A stretch of DNA of 64,000 nt from Desmonostoc muscorum LEGE 12446 (GCF_015207005.2 NZ_JADEXS020000001.1:7773001-7837000), one strand, 5' to 3'; shown: positions 25,395-35,396, counted from the first letter of the stretch. The notes: generated from the letters alone by a model not told the origin. Numbers and translations are program-made.

Positions 25395-26003
25395 ATGTTG
25401 AAAGCATCTGACATTATGACTAAAGATGTTGCTACAATTCGCAGTTCAGCAACGGTGGCTGAAGCAGTTAGACTCTTAAAAGCAAGGGACTGGAAAGCAC
25501 TCATTGTAGATCGTCGCCATGAACAGGATGCCTACGGAATTATTACTGAAAGCGATATTGTATATAAAGTGATTGCTTATGGTAAAGATCCCTCTAGGAT
25601 ACGTGTTTATGAAGTGATGACCAAGCCTTGTATCGTCATCAATCCTGACCTTGGTTTAGAATACGTAGCACGATTATTTGCTGAGTATAATTTGCACAGA
25701 GCGCCTGTTATTCAGGGTGAACTAGTGGGTATCATTTCTCTAGCTGATATTCTAGCTAATAGTAACTTTCTTGAACTGCCACATACTATCCTACTAGAAC
25801 AACAACTTCAGGACGAAATTAAAAAAGCTCGTGCAATTTGCGATCAAAAAGGCATCCATTCAGAAGAATGTGCTGCTGCTTGGGATGTCATTGAGGAATT
25901 ACAAGCCGAGATGGCACATCAACGAGATGAGAAAGTCATGAAAACAGCTTTTGAAGAATACTGCGATGAATATCCAGAAGCCAAAGGATTCTATAACACT
26001 TGA
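25395..26003 (+). CDS. CBS-CP12 fusion protein
   Basis: The 202-residue protein joins a CBS pair (about 1-135; MLKASDIMTKDVATI, then VYEVMTKPCIVINPDLG) to a C-terminal CP12 domain (about 140-202). The CP12 part keeps the core AWDVIEEL (163-170) and the N-terminal cysteine pair C149 and C159. The C-terminal pair is broken: C190 remains but F199 stands where the second Cys belongs. CBS domains often bind adenylates, and CP12 binds GAPDH and phosphoribulokinase in response to redox. Such fusions are known in cyanobacteria. The start ATG 25395 has GGAG 7 nt upstream. It could adjust carbon flow to hydrogenase activity. Confidence 0.9.
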   Translation: MLKASDIMTKDVATIRSSATVAEAVRLLKARDWKALIVDRRHEQDAYGIITESDIVYKVIAYGKDPSRIRVYEVMTKPCIVINPDLGLEYVARLFAEYNLHRAPVIQGELVGIISLADILANSNFLELPHTILLEQQLQDEIKKARAICDQKGIHSEECAAAWDVIEELQAEMAHQRDEKVMKTAFEEYCDEYPEAKGFYNT

Positions 26004-26136
26004 TGTAGTGGTTGACGGGATTTTAGATTTTAAATTTTGGATTTTGGATTGAAGATTGAAAATCCAAAATTTAAAAATATTAGAAGTCTGCGAATGAATT
26101 CACGGGATAAATCTAAAATCTAAAATTAAGATATTT

Positions 26137-27585
26137 ATGAAAAAAATAATCATCGACCCAGTTAGCCGAATTGAAGGACATGCCAAAATCAGTATTTATT
26201 TAGATGATACAGGACAAGTAAGCGATGCTCGCTTTCATGTTACAGAATTTCGCGGATTTGAAAAGTTTTGTGAAGGTCGCCCGTTGTGGGAAATGCCAGG
26301 AATTACGGCGCGGATTTGTGGAATTTGTCCGGTGAGTCATTTGTTGGCATCGGCGAAGGCTGGCGATCGCATTCTCGCTGTTACAATTCCTAAAGCAGCT
26401 GAAAAACTGCGCCGTTTGATGAATTTGGGACAAATTATCCAATCCCACGCCCTGAGTTTCTTCCACCTCAGCGCCCCAGATTTATTATTAGGCATGGATA
26501 GCGATCCTGCAAAACGCAATGTATTTGGCTTAATTGCAGCCGAACCAGAACTAGCCCGTGGCGGAATCCGCTTGCGTCAATTTGGACAAGAAATTATTGA
26601 ACAATTGGGAGGGCGCAAAATACATCCATCATGGGCAATTCCTGGTGGTGTCCGCGAACCTTTATCCTCAGAAGGACGAACCCATATTCAAAACCGTATC
26701 CCAGAAGCACGCGCCACAATATTAGATGCACTGGATAAATTTAAAAACTTACTCAAAGATTATGAAAAAGAAGTGCAAACCTTCGGCAATTTTCCTACCT
26801 TATTTATGGGGTTAGTCACTCCTGATGGTTTGTGGGAAAACTACGACGGACATATTCGTTTTGTAGATAGTGCTGGGAATATTATTGCTGATAAACTCGA
26901 TGCAGCTGATTATCAAAAATTTATTGGTGAAGCAGTTCAACCAGATTCTTATTTAAAATCTCCTTATTATCGTCCTTTAGGTTATCCTGACCAGAGCGAC
27001 TATTGTCATTTAGATAGTGGTATTTATCGAGTCGGACCGCTAGCGCGTCTGAATATTTGCAGTCATATTGGTACACCTTTAGCCGATGCAGAGTTGAGAG
27101 AATTTAGAGACAGAGGTAAAGGCACTGTCACCTCATCATTTTTCTATCACTACGCCCGCTTAATTGAAATTTTGGCTTGCATTGAACGCATAGAAATTAT
27201 GATGGATGACCCGGATTTATTATCAAATCGATTGCGGGCTGATGCTGGCATTAATCAATTAGAAGCTGTCGGTGTAAGTGAAGCACCACGCGGTACATTA
27301 TTTCATCATTATCAAGTTGATGAAAACGGCTTACTTCAAAAAGTAAATTTAGTCATTGCCACAGGTCAGAATAATCTAGCAATGAATCGCACAGTCGCGC
27401 AAATTGCCCGACATTTTATTCACGGTTCAGAAATTCCTGAAGGAATGTTAAACAGAGTTGAGGCAGGAATCAGAGCTTTTGACCCTTGTTTGAGTTGTTC
27501 AACTCATGCAGCAGGTCAAATGCCCTTGCATATTCAATTAGTTGGGATAGATGGGAGTGTTGTTAATGAGGTTTGGCGAGAGTAG
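26137..27585 (+). CDS. hoxH: NiFe hydrogenase large subunit HoxH
   Basis: HoxH (482 residues) holds the NiFe catalytic site. The ligand pairs are C61-x2-C64 ([10 protein letters not shown]) and C451-x2-C454 (DPCLSCSTH). RIEGHAKI near the N-terminus is also typical. After H457 a 25-residue tail ([10 protein letters not shown], then ENEVWRE-like end) is expected to be removed by the HoxW protease once the metal is inserted. The stop codon TAG lies inside a perfect 28-bp palindrome. The protein is cytoplasmic and pairs with HoxY. Confidence 0.97.
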   Translation: MKKIIIDPVSRIEGHAKISIYLDDTGQVSDARFHVTEFRGFEKFCEGRPLWEMPGITARICGICPVSHLLASAKAGDRILAVTIPKAAEKLRRLMNLGQIIQSHALSFFHLSAPDLLLGMDSDPAKRNVFGLIAAEPELARGGIRLRQFGQEIIEQLGGRKIHPSWAIPGGVREPLSSEGRTHIQNRIPEARATILDALDKFKNLLKDYEKEVQTFGNFPTLFMGLVTPDGLWENYDGHIRFVDSAGNIIADKLDAADYQKFIGEAVQPDSYLKSPYYRPLGYPDQSDYCHLDSGIYRVGPLARLNICSHIGTPLADAELREFRDRGKGTVTSSFFYHYARLIEILACIERIEIMMDDPDLLSNRLRADAGINQLEAVGVSEAPRGTLFHHYQVDENGLLQKVNLVIATGQNNLAMNRTVAQIARHFIHGSEIPEGMLNRVEAGIRAFDPCLSCSTHAAGQMPLHIQLVGIDGSVVNEVWRE

Positions 27586-27609
27586 GGGCGCACAGCTGTG
27601 CGCCCCTAC
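27582..27609. repeat. REP palindrome overlapping the hoxH stop codon
   Basis: This is a 28-bp perfect palindrome with arm GTAGGGGCGCACAG. The hoxH stop (27583-27585) is read from its second to fourth bases. No T-run follows, so it is more likely a stabilising hairpin or REP insertion than a classic terminator. Confidence 0.85.
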
Positions 27610-27810
27610 AAATTGGTGTAATTCAAATTAATTATTAGACTGTGGTATCAAAATATTCCTAATTCTGAATTCTGAATTCTGGATTCTGAATTCTTCCTTG
27701 AAAAGTTCTCTCGTAACATTTAACATTCATGCTTCTGTGATTTGCATTTCAAAACGCAAATCTACCAAGGGCGATAATTCCTAATGGTAGAATAACACAA
27801 GCATGAAAGC

Positions 27811-28671
27811 GTGAATACAAAATTCCTCATTTCTCCTCAAGAACTCACGTCGCTGTTAGCAGAAAAGTCATCACAGACTGTCATTGTCGATACGCGAAGT
27901 CAAGAAGATTATGCTATTTCTCATATTCCTCAATCCATAAATATTAGAGATTTTTTCACCTATCTTTTAGAGAATTCTTCCCCAGCAGGATTAAAGGAAT
28001 TGCAAGAGTATTTTGCAGAAATTATGAGCAGGGTAGGAATATCTGGTACAGAAAAGTTAATTGTTTATGAAGATGCTTTAAATAAAGGTTATGGTCAATC
28101 TTGTCGAGCAGCTTTCTTACTGAAGTATTTGGGTTGCACTCAGGTATCTATTTTACACGGAGGATATAAAGCATGGCTCAAAGCAGGATTACCTACTACC
28201 GATGAAGTACCAAACCGTGAAAGTAGCATATTTAGATTACATCCCAATGCTGACATAATGCTTACTACTGCCGAAATGTTGGAAGCAATTGACAACCCAG
28301 CAATTATTAAATTAGATGTGCGCGATCGCAATGAATGGCTTGGGCTGAGTTCTTCTCCCTACACTCCTGATTTTTGTCCTCGTAAAGGTAGAATCCCTAA
28401 CGCAGTATGGTTAGAATGGCATCTTCTGATGAATTCTGAATCGGAAATTCCCACGTTTCGATCGCCAGCTGAAATCCTACAAATTTGCCAGTCACTAGGT
28501 ATTACTTCTGAGTCTATTGTGTATATTTACTGCTTTAAAGGTTCAAGGGCTGCGAATACATTAATAGCCCTTGAACAGGCAGGAATTTCTGCTAGAAATT
28601 ATTTTGGCTCTTGGAATGAATGGTCTCGTGATTTTGCACTACCAATTGATAGCAGAGTAATGAGCGCATAG
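27811..28671 (+). CDS. Two-domain rhodanese (sulfurtransferase)
   Basis: The 286-residue protein has two rhodanese domains. The N-terminal one is inactive in type (VIVDTRSQEDYAISHIPQSI). The C-terminal one has the active loop C241 (YIYCFKGSRAANT). It probably transfers sulfane sulfur from thiosulfate or 3-mercaptopyruvate to an acceptor. The start is GTG 27811; the nearby ATG at 27803 is out of frame. It lies between hoxH and hoxW, so a role in supplying sulfur to Fe-S clusters of the hydrogenase is conceivable, but this is inference from position. Confidence 0.9.
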   Translation: MNTKFLISPQELTSLLAEKSSQTVIVDTRSQEDYAISHIPQSINIRDFFTYLLENSSPAGLKELQEYFAEIMSRVGISGTEKLIVYEDALNKGYGQSCRAAFLLKYLGCTQVSILHGGYKAWLKAGLPTTDEVPNRESSIFRLHPNADIMLTTAEMLEAIDNPAIIKLDVRDRNEWLGLSSSPYTPDFCPRKGRIPNAVWLEWHLLMNSESEIPTFRSPAEILQICQSLGITSESIVYIYCFKGSRAANTLIALEQAGISARNYFGSWNEWSRDFALPIDSRVMSA

Positions 28672-28705
28672 GCATCGCAAACTCAGTTTCTTACTGTTAG
28701 ATACT

Positions 28706-28969
28706 TTAATTACCCTGATAGCATTTCGAGTTAGGATTAACCGCCCAAGGATGGTTACAGGTACTAAGTTCTTCATCGAAAATAGTGCCCGCTCCACACT
28801 CAAAATCAAACTTTGTGAATTTTCCATCGCCAAAATCTACGCAACGGTAGAATTTCTTGCAGTCGTTTGGATTGACGAAAAATCCCTCAGCTACACACTC
28901 GCCAGCTACTTCAGTCCTGTTACTATCCGTAGCAGGTGCAGGGCTGGTACTATCAGCTGCGAGTACTCG
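28706..28969 (-). pseudogene. Remnant with a CBM14 (peritrophin-A) chitin-binding domain
   Basis: On the minus strand an 87-codon open stretch ends in TAA at 28706 and has no usable start. It encodes a Thr/Ser/Ala-rich linker and then a six-cysteine module: GECVAEGFFVNPNDCKKFY, RC, the FECGAGTIFDEELSTC segment and NPNSKC. Cysteine spacings are 11, 5, 14, 12 and 11. Together with the D-C-x2-F-Y-x-C core, this fits peritrophin-A/CBM14 chitin-binding domains, best known in animals. Its 5' end is cut by a dispersed repeat (28970 onward) whose relative lies at 32820-32915. It was probably the C-terminal module of a secreted protein. No intact gene remains. Confidence 0.75.
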
Positions 28970-29072
28970 CTAACGCTACGCTATCCGCCAGTCACACAGA
29001 ACTCATTCTGAATTCTGACTCCTGACTCCTGAATTCTGTTTGATAATTTATTTTCTGTAAGTCCCTAATCAC

Positions 29073-29264
29073 TCAAACATCAACATTTATCTGTTCTATC
29101 TGTCTAGCAGCTTTATCCCAAAGCTTTGCTGAAGTCTCATCTTGCCAATGAGTCCTCAAATTTTCGGCTTTTTTGTGACATATTCGCTCTAACATTTCTA
29201 AGATTGCGGATAATGTCAATTGATTAATTAATCCTTCTAAAATCTCCATATATTCTTTTTGCAT
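29073..29264 (-). CDS. Small conserved-looking protein with a strong ribosome site
   Basis: The 63-residue product (MQKEYMEILEGLINQLTLSA at the start, then ERICHKKAENLRTHWQD) is helical and charged. Its ATG is preceded by AAGGAGGT at good distance, one of the best ribosome sites in the window, which argues for a real gene. I recall similar small proteins (AE-LR-x-x-WQD pattern) near hydrogenase maturation genes of heterocystous cyanobacteria, but I cannot confirm this. It lies on the strand opposite the hox genes, between the rhodanese and hoxW. Function unknown. Confidence 0.75.
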   Translation of the reverse strand: MQKEYMEILEGLINQLTLSAILEMLERICHKKAENLRTHWQDETSAKLWDKAARQIEQINVDV

Positions 29265-29527
29265 GATACTTACCTCCTTAATGTCATCTCATATCTTCTG
29301 AAAAAACCCGTATAGATGAGTTTTGTATTCTTAAATAATAGATTCAAATTTTTCGCGGAGTGTTACTAAGATCCTGCCAGCTTCTACATGCAGTTTAGCC
29401 TATTTTGAGTACTCAATTTTGAGAATTTATTTGTAACAGACGAAAAAACTGTTGAGTTCAAATATTTCCTCACAATTTCCTCAAGTTTTTTCCCTAAGTT
29501 GAAACTGGTGTTAGACAGACAAAAACT

Positions 29528-29977
29528 ATGAATTGCAATGTAATAGCTATTGGTTACGGTAATGAGTTGCGTAGTGATGATGGCATTGGTCAACGAGTAG
29601 CTAAGGCGTTGCATCTATCTAACGTGAAATCTCTTGCTGTCCATCAACTGACACCCGAACTTGCCCAAAATTTAGCCCATGCTGATTTAGCAATCTTTAT
29701 TGATGCTTGTTTCACCTGCCAAAGTTCCCAGATACAAGTAGAACGACTTTCACCTGCATCTTTCAAGATTATCGCTGGACATATGGGCGATCCGCGATCG
29801 CTTTTAGCTCTGACTAAAGCAATCTACGGTTATTGTCCGCCGTCTTGGTGGATTAAAGTACCAGGAGTAAACTTTGAATTAGGCTACACCTTATCACCAA
29901 CTGCCGAAACTGGAGTGGCGATCGCTTTACAAAAAGTTACCCAAATTATAGACGAAACTTTTAGCGTACTTCTTTAA
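29528..29977 (+). CDS. hoxW: Hydrogenase maturation protease HoxW
   Basis: The 149-residue HycI/HoxW-type endopeptidase is predicted to clip the C-terminal tail of HoxH after nickel insertion. The family start is [14 protein letters not shown] (8-21), with further metal-site residues at D59 (IFIDACF) and H85 ([12 protein letters not shown]). The size is normal. It is separated from hoxH by the rhodanese, the CBM14 remnant and the small minus-strand gene, so it probably has its own promoter. The acyl-CoA synthetase gene starts 34 bp downstream and may be cotranscribed. Confidence 0.94.
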   Translation: MNCNVIAIGYGNELRSDDGIGQRVAKALHLSNVKSLAVHQLTPELAQNLAHADLAIFIDACFTCQSSQIQVERLSPASFKIIAGHMGDPRSLLALTKAIYGYCPPSWWIKVPGVNFELGYTLSPTAETGVAIALQKVTQIIDETFSVLL

Positions 29978-30011
29978 AATTTTCCTGAACGCTTACCTGA
30001 AACACCAACTC

Positions 30012-32801
30012 ATGCAAAAGCCTATCCAGTCATCCATCGAACACGCCTATGATATTTTGCGAACCGAGAAAGTTAATCCTCTCGATGCTATCTTTGCCCC
30101 AAAAAGTGTTGCGGTAATTGGTGCTAGCGAAAAGGCTGATAGTGTTGGACGTACTCTGTTATGGAACTTAATTAGTAATCCTTTTGGTGGAACTATTTTC
30201 CCTGTTAATCTCAAGCGCCACAGCATTCTGGGAATCAAAGCCTACCCGACTATCTTTGATGTCCCAGAACTAGTGGATTTAGCAGTTATCGCCACCCCAG
30301 CACCAACAGTCCCAAACATTATCAGTCAGTGCGTTGATGCAGGTGTCAAAGGTGCAATTATCCTCAGTGCTGGTTTTAAAGAAGCTGGCGCAGAGGGTCT
30401 AGCCTTGGAACAGCAAATACTTGAGCAAGCACATCGTAGCAAAATGCGGATTATAGGTCCAAATTGCTTAGGTGTGATGAGTCCGCGCACAGGTTTAAAT
30501 GCGACTTTTGCCAGTACAATGGCGCGTCCTGGGAATGTCGGCTTTATTAGTCAAAGTGGAGCGCTTTGTACTGCTATCCTTGATTGGAGTTTTCGGGAAA
30601 ACGTTGGTTTTAGCGCCTTTGTTTCCCTTGGTTCAATGCTGGATGTGGGTTGGGGAGATTTAATTTACTACCTTGGTGATGACCCGCAGACAAAAAGTAT
30701 TGTAATTTACATGGAATCAATTGGAAATGCGCGATCGTTTCTCTCAGCAGCGCGGGAAGTTGCTTTAACTAAGCCGATTATTGTAATTAAAGCAGGACGT
30801 ACCGCAGCCGCAGCCAAAGCAGCAGCTTCTCATACTGGCGCACTCACAGGCAGTGATGAGGTTCTGGATGCAGCTTTCCGGCGTTGTGGGGTGTTGCGCG
30901 TCAACAGCATCTCTGACTTGTTCGATATGGCGGAGGTATTAGCAAAACAACCCCGTCCCAAAGGGCCACGCCTGACAATTGTAACTAACGCAGGTGGTCC
31001 TGGAGTCCTGGCTACCGATGCTTTAATTGCTGCTGGTGGAGAAGTTGCAGCAATTTCTGAAGAAACAACCGCAGCTTTAAATCAAATACTACCAACACAT
31101 TGGAGTCACGGTAACCCGATTGACATTCTCGGCGACGCTGACCCTCAGCGATATACCAAAGCCTTAGAAATTGCTGCCAAAGATCCAAATAGTGACGGCT
31201 TATTGGTGATTCTGACTCCTCAAGCAATGACAGACCCCACCCAAACCGCTGAACAATTGAAACCTTACGCACAGATAGCAGGTAAACCCATTCTTGCCAG
31301 TTGGATGGGAGGAGCAGACATCGCAGCAGGTGAAATGATTCTCAATCGTAGCCATATCCCCACATATACTTACCCCGATACTGCTGCTCGGATTTTTAGT
31401 TACATGTGGCAGTCTAGCTATAATTTACGCGGTATCTACGAAACTCCTGTAATGCCTGAATTTGATTCCGCTTCAGGCATACCAGACCGTAATTGTGTGG
31501 AAAAAATTATCCAAACAGCACGTCAGGCACAGCGAACTATTCTCACAGAGTTTGAATCCAAGCAAATTTTAGCAGCTTATGGTATTCCGGTGGTTGCGAC
31601 TTGCGTTTCTAAAAGCGAGGATGAAGCAGTTGAATGTGCTGAAACAATTGGTTATCCAGTGGTTTTAAAGCTGTTTTCCGAGATAATTACTCATAAAACT
31701 GATGTTGGCGGCGTGCAGTTAAATCTGAAAGATGCTGATGCTGTACGACAGGCCTACCGTACTATTGAATCCTCTTTACAGGAGAAATTGCAACATGACC
31801 CTGATTATTCAGACGCGATGAATCGCGTCTCTACAAAACTGTTCTTGGGTGTAACGGTGCAGCCAATGGTAAAAATGGCTGGTTATGAATTGATTATTGG
31901 TAGTAGTCTGGATGCACAGTTTGGGCCGGTGTTGCTATTTGGCACAGGAGGACAGCTAGTTGAGGTTTTTCACGATCGCGCGATCGCACTTCCACCCCTG
32001 AATACCACTTTAGCGCGGCGGATGATGGAACAAACACAAATTTATAAAGCGCTCAAAGGAGTCCGGGGGCGCAAAAGTGTTGATCTGGCTGCCCTTGAAC
32101 AATTAATGGTGGTATTTAGTCAATTAGTTGTAGAACAACGTTGGATTAAGGAAATCGATATTAACCCATTGCTGGCTTCCTCTGAACAATTAATCGCCCT
32201 CGATGCTCGAATTATCCTTCACGAACCGAATGTTAAACAAAGCGAACTACCAAAGTTAGCAATTCGACCTTATCCTACACAATATGTCAGCAATTGGACG
32301 ATGAAAGATGGCACTCCTGTTACCATTCGTCCCATTCGTCCAGAAGATGAACCGTTGATGGTGCAATTTCACAAGACACTCTCAGAACAAAGCGTTTATT
32401 TCCGGTATTTTCACTTAATTAAACTCCAGTCGAGAGTAGCCCATGAACGGTTGACACGTATCTGTTTTATTGATTATGACCGCGAAATAGCCTTAGTTGT
32501 GGAACATCAAAATCCCGAAACGCAGACACGGGAAATTTTGGCAGTTGGTCGGTTAAGTAAAATACATGGTACGAGTGAAGCAGAATTTGCGATAGTGGTG
32601 AGCGATCGCTGTCAATGTCAAGGTATAGGAACCGAGTTACTACAAAGGTTACTGCAAGTTAGTCAAGATGAGCAACTAAATAAAATTACTGCTGATATCT
32701 TGGTTGATAATTATGGTATGCAAAAAGTTTGTGAGAAACTGGGTTTTCGCATCGAATGCACAGACGATCCTACTATAGTCAAAGCCCAAATCGATATCTA
32801 A
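30012..32801 (+). CDS. ADP-forming acyl-CoA synthetase fused to GNAT acetyltransferase
   Basis: The 929-residue protein has a CoA-binding domain (about 20-150; [19 protein letters not shown]), flavodoxin-like ligase domains with the likely phospho-His H274 ([13 protein letters not shown]), and an ATP-grasp domain (about 505-735). It ends in a GNAT domain (about 760-925; [12 protein letters not shown] and [10 protein letters not shown]). This is the Pat/Acd-like architecture. It may convert acetyl-CoA to acetate with ATP gain, or act as a protein acetyltransferase. Near residue 600 it contains a translated genomic palindrome (SDAMNRVST). Adjacency to hoxW suggests a fermentation link. Confidence 0.92.
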   Translation: MQKPIQSSIEHAYDILRTEKVNPLDAIFAPKSVAVIGASEKADSVGRTLLWNLISNPFGGTIFPVNLKRHSILGIKAYPTIFDVPELVDLAVIATPAPTVPNIISQCVDAGVKGAIILSAGFKEAGAEGLALEQQILEQAHRSKMRIIGPNCLGVMSPRTGLNATFASTMARPGNVGFISQSGALCTAILDWSFRENVGFSAFVSLGSMLDVGWGDLIYYLGDDPQTKSIVIYMESIGNARSFLSAAREVALTKPIIVIKAGRTAAAAKAAASHTGALTGSDEVLDAAFRRCGVLRVNSISDLFDMAEVLAKQPRPKGPRLTIVTNAGGPGVLATDALIAAGGEVAAISEETTAALNQILPTHWSHGNPIDILGDADPQRYTKALEIAAKDPNSDGLLVILTPQAMTDPTQTAEQLKPYAQIAGKPILASWMGGADIAAGEMILNRSHIPTYTYPDTAARIFSYMWQSSYNLRGIYETPVMPEFDSASGIPDRNCVEKIIQTARQAQRTILTEFESKQILAAYGIPVVATCVSKSEDEAVECAETIGYPVVLKLFSEIITHKTDVGGVQLNLKDADAVRQAYRTIESSLQEKLQHDPDYSDAMNRVSTKLFLGVTVQPMVKMAGYELIIGSSLDAQFGPVLLFGTGGQLVEVFHDRAIALPPLNTTLARRMMEQTQIYKALKGVRGRKSVDLAALEQLMVVFSQLVVEQRWIKEIDINPLLASSEQLIALDARIILHEPNVKQSELPKLAIRPYPTQYVSNWTMKDGTPVTIRPIRPEDEPLMVQFHKTLSEQSVYFRYFHLIKLQSRVAHERLTRICFIDYDREIALVVEHQNPETQTREILAVGRLSKIHGTSEAEFAIVVSDRCQCQGIGTELLQRLLQVSQDEQLNKITADILVDNYGMQKVCEKLGFRIECTDDPTIVKAQIDI
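31811..31830. repeat. Genomic palindrome inside the acyl-CoA synthetase gene
   Basis: AGACGCGATGAATCGCGTCT is a near-perfect 20-bp palindrome also found in intergenic forms at 7488-7507 and about 22344. Here it is read in frame as part of [12 protein letters not shown], in the ATP-grasp part. Confidence 0.85.
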
Positions 32802-33104
32802 GAAATTACTGTCAACAAACAGAATTCAGGAGTCAGGAGTCAGAATTCAGTTGGGTATTCTGTATGACTGGCGGATAGGGCAGCTTTAGCGAGTATTCAA
32901 GCGTCGCGTCTGAATAACCGGGTTTAAGACCCCTACCAAATTGAAAATTTGGTGGTCAACAAGACAGTCGCGGGTCTGAATCCCCGACTGATAGCGTAGC
33001 GGAAAGCGAGTCAGACGCTCCTACGTCGCTAACGCTTCGCTATCAAGCGTCTTGATTCTGACTCCTGAATTCTGACTTCTGAATTCTGACTTCTGAATTC
33101 TTCT
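32802..33104. repeat. Composite of dispersed repeats
   Basis: This 300-bp convergent spacer is made of AGAATTCAGGAGTCAGGAGT repeats at the left, GACTGGCGGATAG-type sequence matching the repeat at 28970-29000, and CTCCTACGTCGCTAACGCT. At the right are three GAATTCTGACTTCT units. It holds no gene. Confidence 0.75.
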
Positions 33105-34397
33105 TCAACGAATACCATCATTATCAATTGCACTGTAGCTATCGTTAGGGAAAAGACCCAACCAAGGGTCAGAACTAGGAGTTAAAAAGAGTTGGGCGTA
33201 TACTTGCTGATTGAGCGCTTCCACAGTCTTTGTTTGCTTACCCTCCATAAACCATTGATGAATTTGGCTGTGCAATACATATTCATTTCTGACTGTATCT
33301 AAAGCCATTGCGGCTTCAAAATTTTTCACTATTATCGGCAAATTATCTTTTGGAGTGTTGGCAGACTGAGACTTTTTAGCTTTAATTAAAGAAATGCTGT
33401 TTTGATCTAGCTTGGCATCGCTGGCATACACTTGAGCAATTTTGTTCCAAGCTTCTTGGTCGGTAATTTCAGCTAAAGCCTTTTGATTTTGTTGGGCATT
33501 AGACTGGAGGGCGGTGAGCATTGGTCTTTCAACCATCATTTTAGAAACTGCTAGAGAACTTGCGGTTTCTGCTGTCGGTGGCTGAGTGGAATTCCTGGGA
33601 GATTCCACCAACTTAGGAGGAGACTCGATACCCAAGCGAGATAAATCTGCAAGCCATTGGGCTTGAATAGAATTGTAGCGATCGCTGTGGTATTTTCTTA
33701 AAAAAGCCTCGCGATCGCTTGGTGCAAGTTTGCTATAATCTTTTGCTACCACTTCAGCCTGCTGTAGCTGACGCACAAATGCTTTGGGGCCATATAACCC
33801 TGGAATTGCATCGATTGGGCGACCCGACGCATCTAATACATAGTGAATGCTATTGCCTGTAATCGTCCGTTCCAACTTGCGGCCGTCGCCGAAATCAATT
33901 GTCACTTTCGGTACAGGACGCACTGATTCCCAGTGCAAAATGAAGCGGTCTTGAAGCAGTTTAGAAATTTCACTATTCGGGTACAATGCTACCCTGAAAA
34001 ACCTACTATTAGCACAACTCAAATCGCGATCGAGTCTGCCCAGCAACCGCAGAGAAAGAATGGGTTTACCAGTGGTTTTGGCAGCAGCTTTGGCTTGTTC
34101 TATGTCAGTATACCAATACAGACGAGAGGCGTAACAGTCCCGTTGTTGGCAGAGTTCGTCTAATGCCGTCCGGAGTGCAGCAGAAGGTAGAACTGCACCT
34201 GAAGAATAGGTGTTTAGCTCATTGGCATGGGATTTGAGAAATACCTGTAACCCATTTGCACCCTGTTTGCGAAGCACAGAAACTTCTTGAGATAGCTTGG
34301 AGGTTTCAGTTGCAGGACTTTGAGCATCAGCTGTCTGCAAGACAGTGAGACTAACTAGTATCAGTACAAAGGGATTGTTCAAGGTTCTAAATTTCAT
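33105..34397 (-). CDS. Secreted protein with thioredoxin-like domain
   Basis: The 430-residue protein has a signal peptide (NNPFVLILVSLTVLQTADAQ, cleavage near residue 26). Residues about 110-225 look like a thioredoxin/DUF255-like fold (AKTTGKPILSLRLLGRLDRD, then NSEISKLLQDRFILHW and YVLDASGRPIDAIPGLYG). The usual CxxC is absent: only a single Cys (DLSCANSRFF) is left at that position. The rest is helical and of unknown type. It is probably periplasmic. The gene stands alone. A thiol-redox role is doubtful, given the missing motif. Confidence 0.8.
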   Translation of the reverse strand: MKFRTLNNPFVLILVSLTVLQTADAQSPATETSKLSQEVSVLRKQGANGLQVFLKSHANELNTYSSGAVLPSAALRTALDELCQQRDCYASRLYWYTDIEQAKAAAKTTGKPILSLRLLGRLDRDLSCANSRFFRVALYPNSEISKLLQDRFILHWESVRPVPKVTIDFGDGRKLERTITGNSIHYVLDASGRPIDAIPGLYGPKAFVRQLQQAEVVAKDYSKLAPSDREAFLRKYHSDRYNSIQAQWLADLSRLGIESPPKLVESPRNSTQPPTAETASSLAVSKMMVERPMLTALQSNAQQNQKALAEITDQEAWNKIAQVYASDAKLDQNSISLIKAKKSQSANTPKDNLPIIVKNFEAAMALDTVRNEYVLHSQIHQWFMEGKQTKTVEALNQQVYAQLFLTPSSDPWLGLFPNDSYSAIDNDGIR

Positions 34398-35081
34398 AAA
34401 TTTTCAAGAGGACAGGGGTGCGCCTGTTGCCATTACTAACTAGAGAAATCTATTCTAATTTCTAAGATTGAACAGATGCTACGAAAGTTTCTGGTGGGGA
34501 TGGTAAACCCCAAAATATCGATATACAGGAGAATTCAGCAGTCAGAATTCAGAATGAGAGTAGACTCAAGGCCTAGCTTTGAGAACTAGATAGTGTACTT
34601 AACTTGCCTTAAAATTTGCTGTAAATCCAAAAATTATGGCTTGATTGTTAATTGTCCAGATGGAATGGGGTTCATATACAGACAATTTTCTCCGTATTTA
34701 CCTAACAAACAGCCTCTTGTATTCCTCTCTAAACACATGCACGTATTCATTTACGTAAATTACTTCATCAAAATTACAAGTTATTAAAGATAAAATCTAT
34801 AAATTTTATATTTGAGTTTATCAAATTTGCAAAATAATAGTTTTACGATAAAATTTCTATTTTAAAAAATCAGTATTTTTTCTGTTTGAAACACGAGCAA
34901 ATATAACTAAATTGTTGATATTGTCAATTGCATAAGTTTCTAGTGAAAGCTGGAATGGGTAACAGGATTTATTTGAGAACGCAATAAGTTATCTGGTAAA
35001 AATAGCGATTTTATTTCATACGGATAACAAACACAAGTTGTGGAAGCTTGGAATATTTATTAATCAATTTCACAAATCACC
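34398..35081. other. AT-rich intergenic region without a supported gene
   Basis: This is 680 bp of low-GC sequence between divergent genes. A 64-codon frame at 34593-34787 has no ribosome site and unconvincing composition. A short AGAATTCAGCAGTCAG repeat lies near 34530. I see nothing else. Confidence 0.5.
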
Positions 35082-35396
35082 ATGCACAAATACATTTGTA
35101 ATCTGCTAATGCTGGTATCAGCAACAATTTCGACTTGCATTATTACTCCATGTCATGCTCAAACTGCGGCAAAATCTGATAGTCAAAGTACAAATAATAT
35201 GAGTTCGGTATCTTCAAATTCACCTTCTGCTATCCAATTGCGTGATTTGACCAATTCCAGTGATAGCAAACCGACTATCATCTCTGAGACAGTGAGTAAC
35301 TCTTCTGCTTCTAAGGCTAATATAACTGCAACTCAGCCTAAACCACGAATTCCTATATTCAGCAGAATTTTTCGCACACCTTCTATGCAGCAGTAA
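35082..35396 (+). CDS. Small secreted Ser/Thr-rich protein
   Basis: The 104-residue protein has a plausible signal peptide (ICNLLMLVSATISTCIITPC, then HAQ, cleavage near residue 27). The mature chain is dominated by Ser, Thr, Asn and Ala, ending KPRIPIFSRIFRTPSMQQ. No domain is recognisable and it may be disordered. The open frame, the clean signal peptide and the upstream AT-rich region argue for a real gene, but coding evidence is modest. Function unknown. Confidence 0.55.
   Translation: MHKYICNLLMLVSATISTCIITPCHAQTAAKSDSQSTNNMSSVSSNSPSAIQLRDLTNSSDSKPTIISETVSNSSASKANITATQPKPRIPIFSRIFRTPSMQQ

Noticed and set aside
28751..29011. Plus-strand 86-codon frame
   Set aside because: The opposite strand carries the CBM14 module with its full cysteine pattern, so this is its shadow.
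34593..34787. Plus-strand 64-codon frame
   Set aside because: AT-rich sequence, no ribosome site, no family resemblance.
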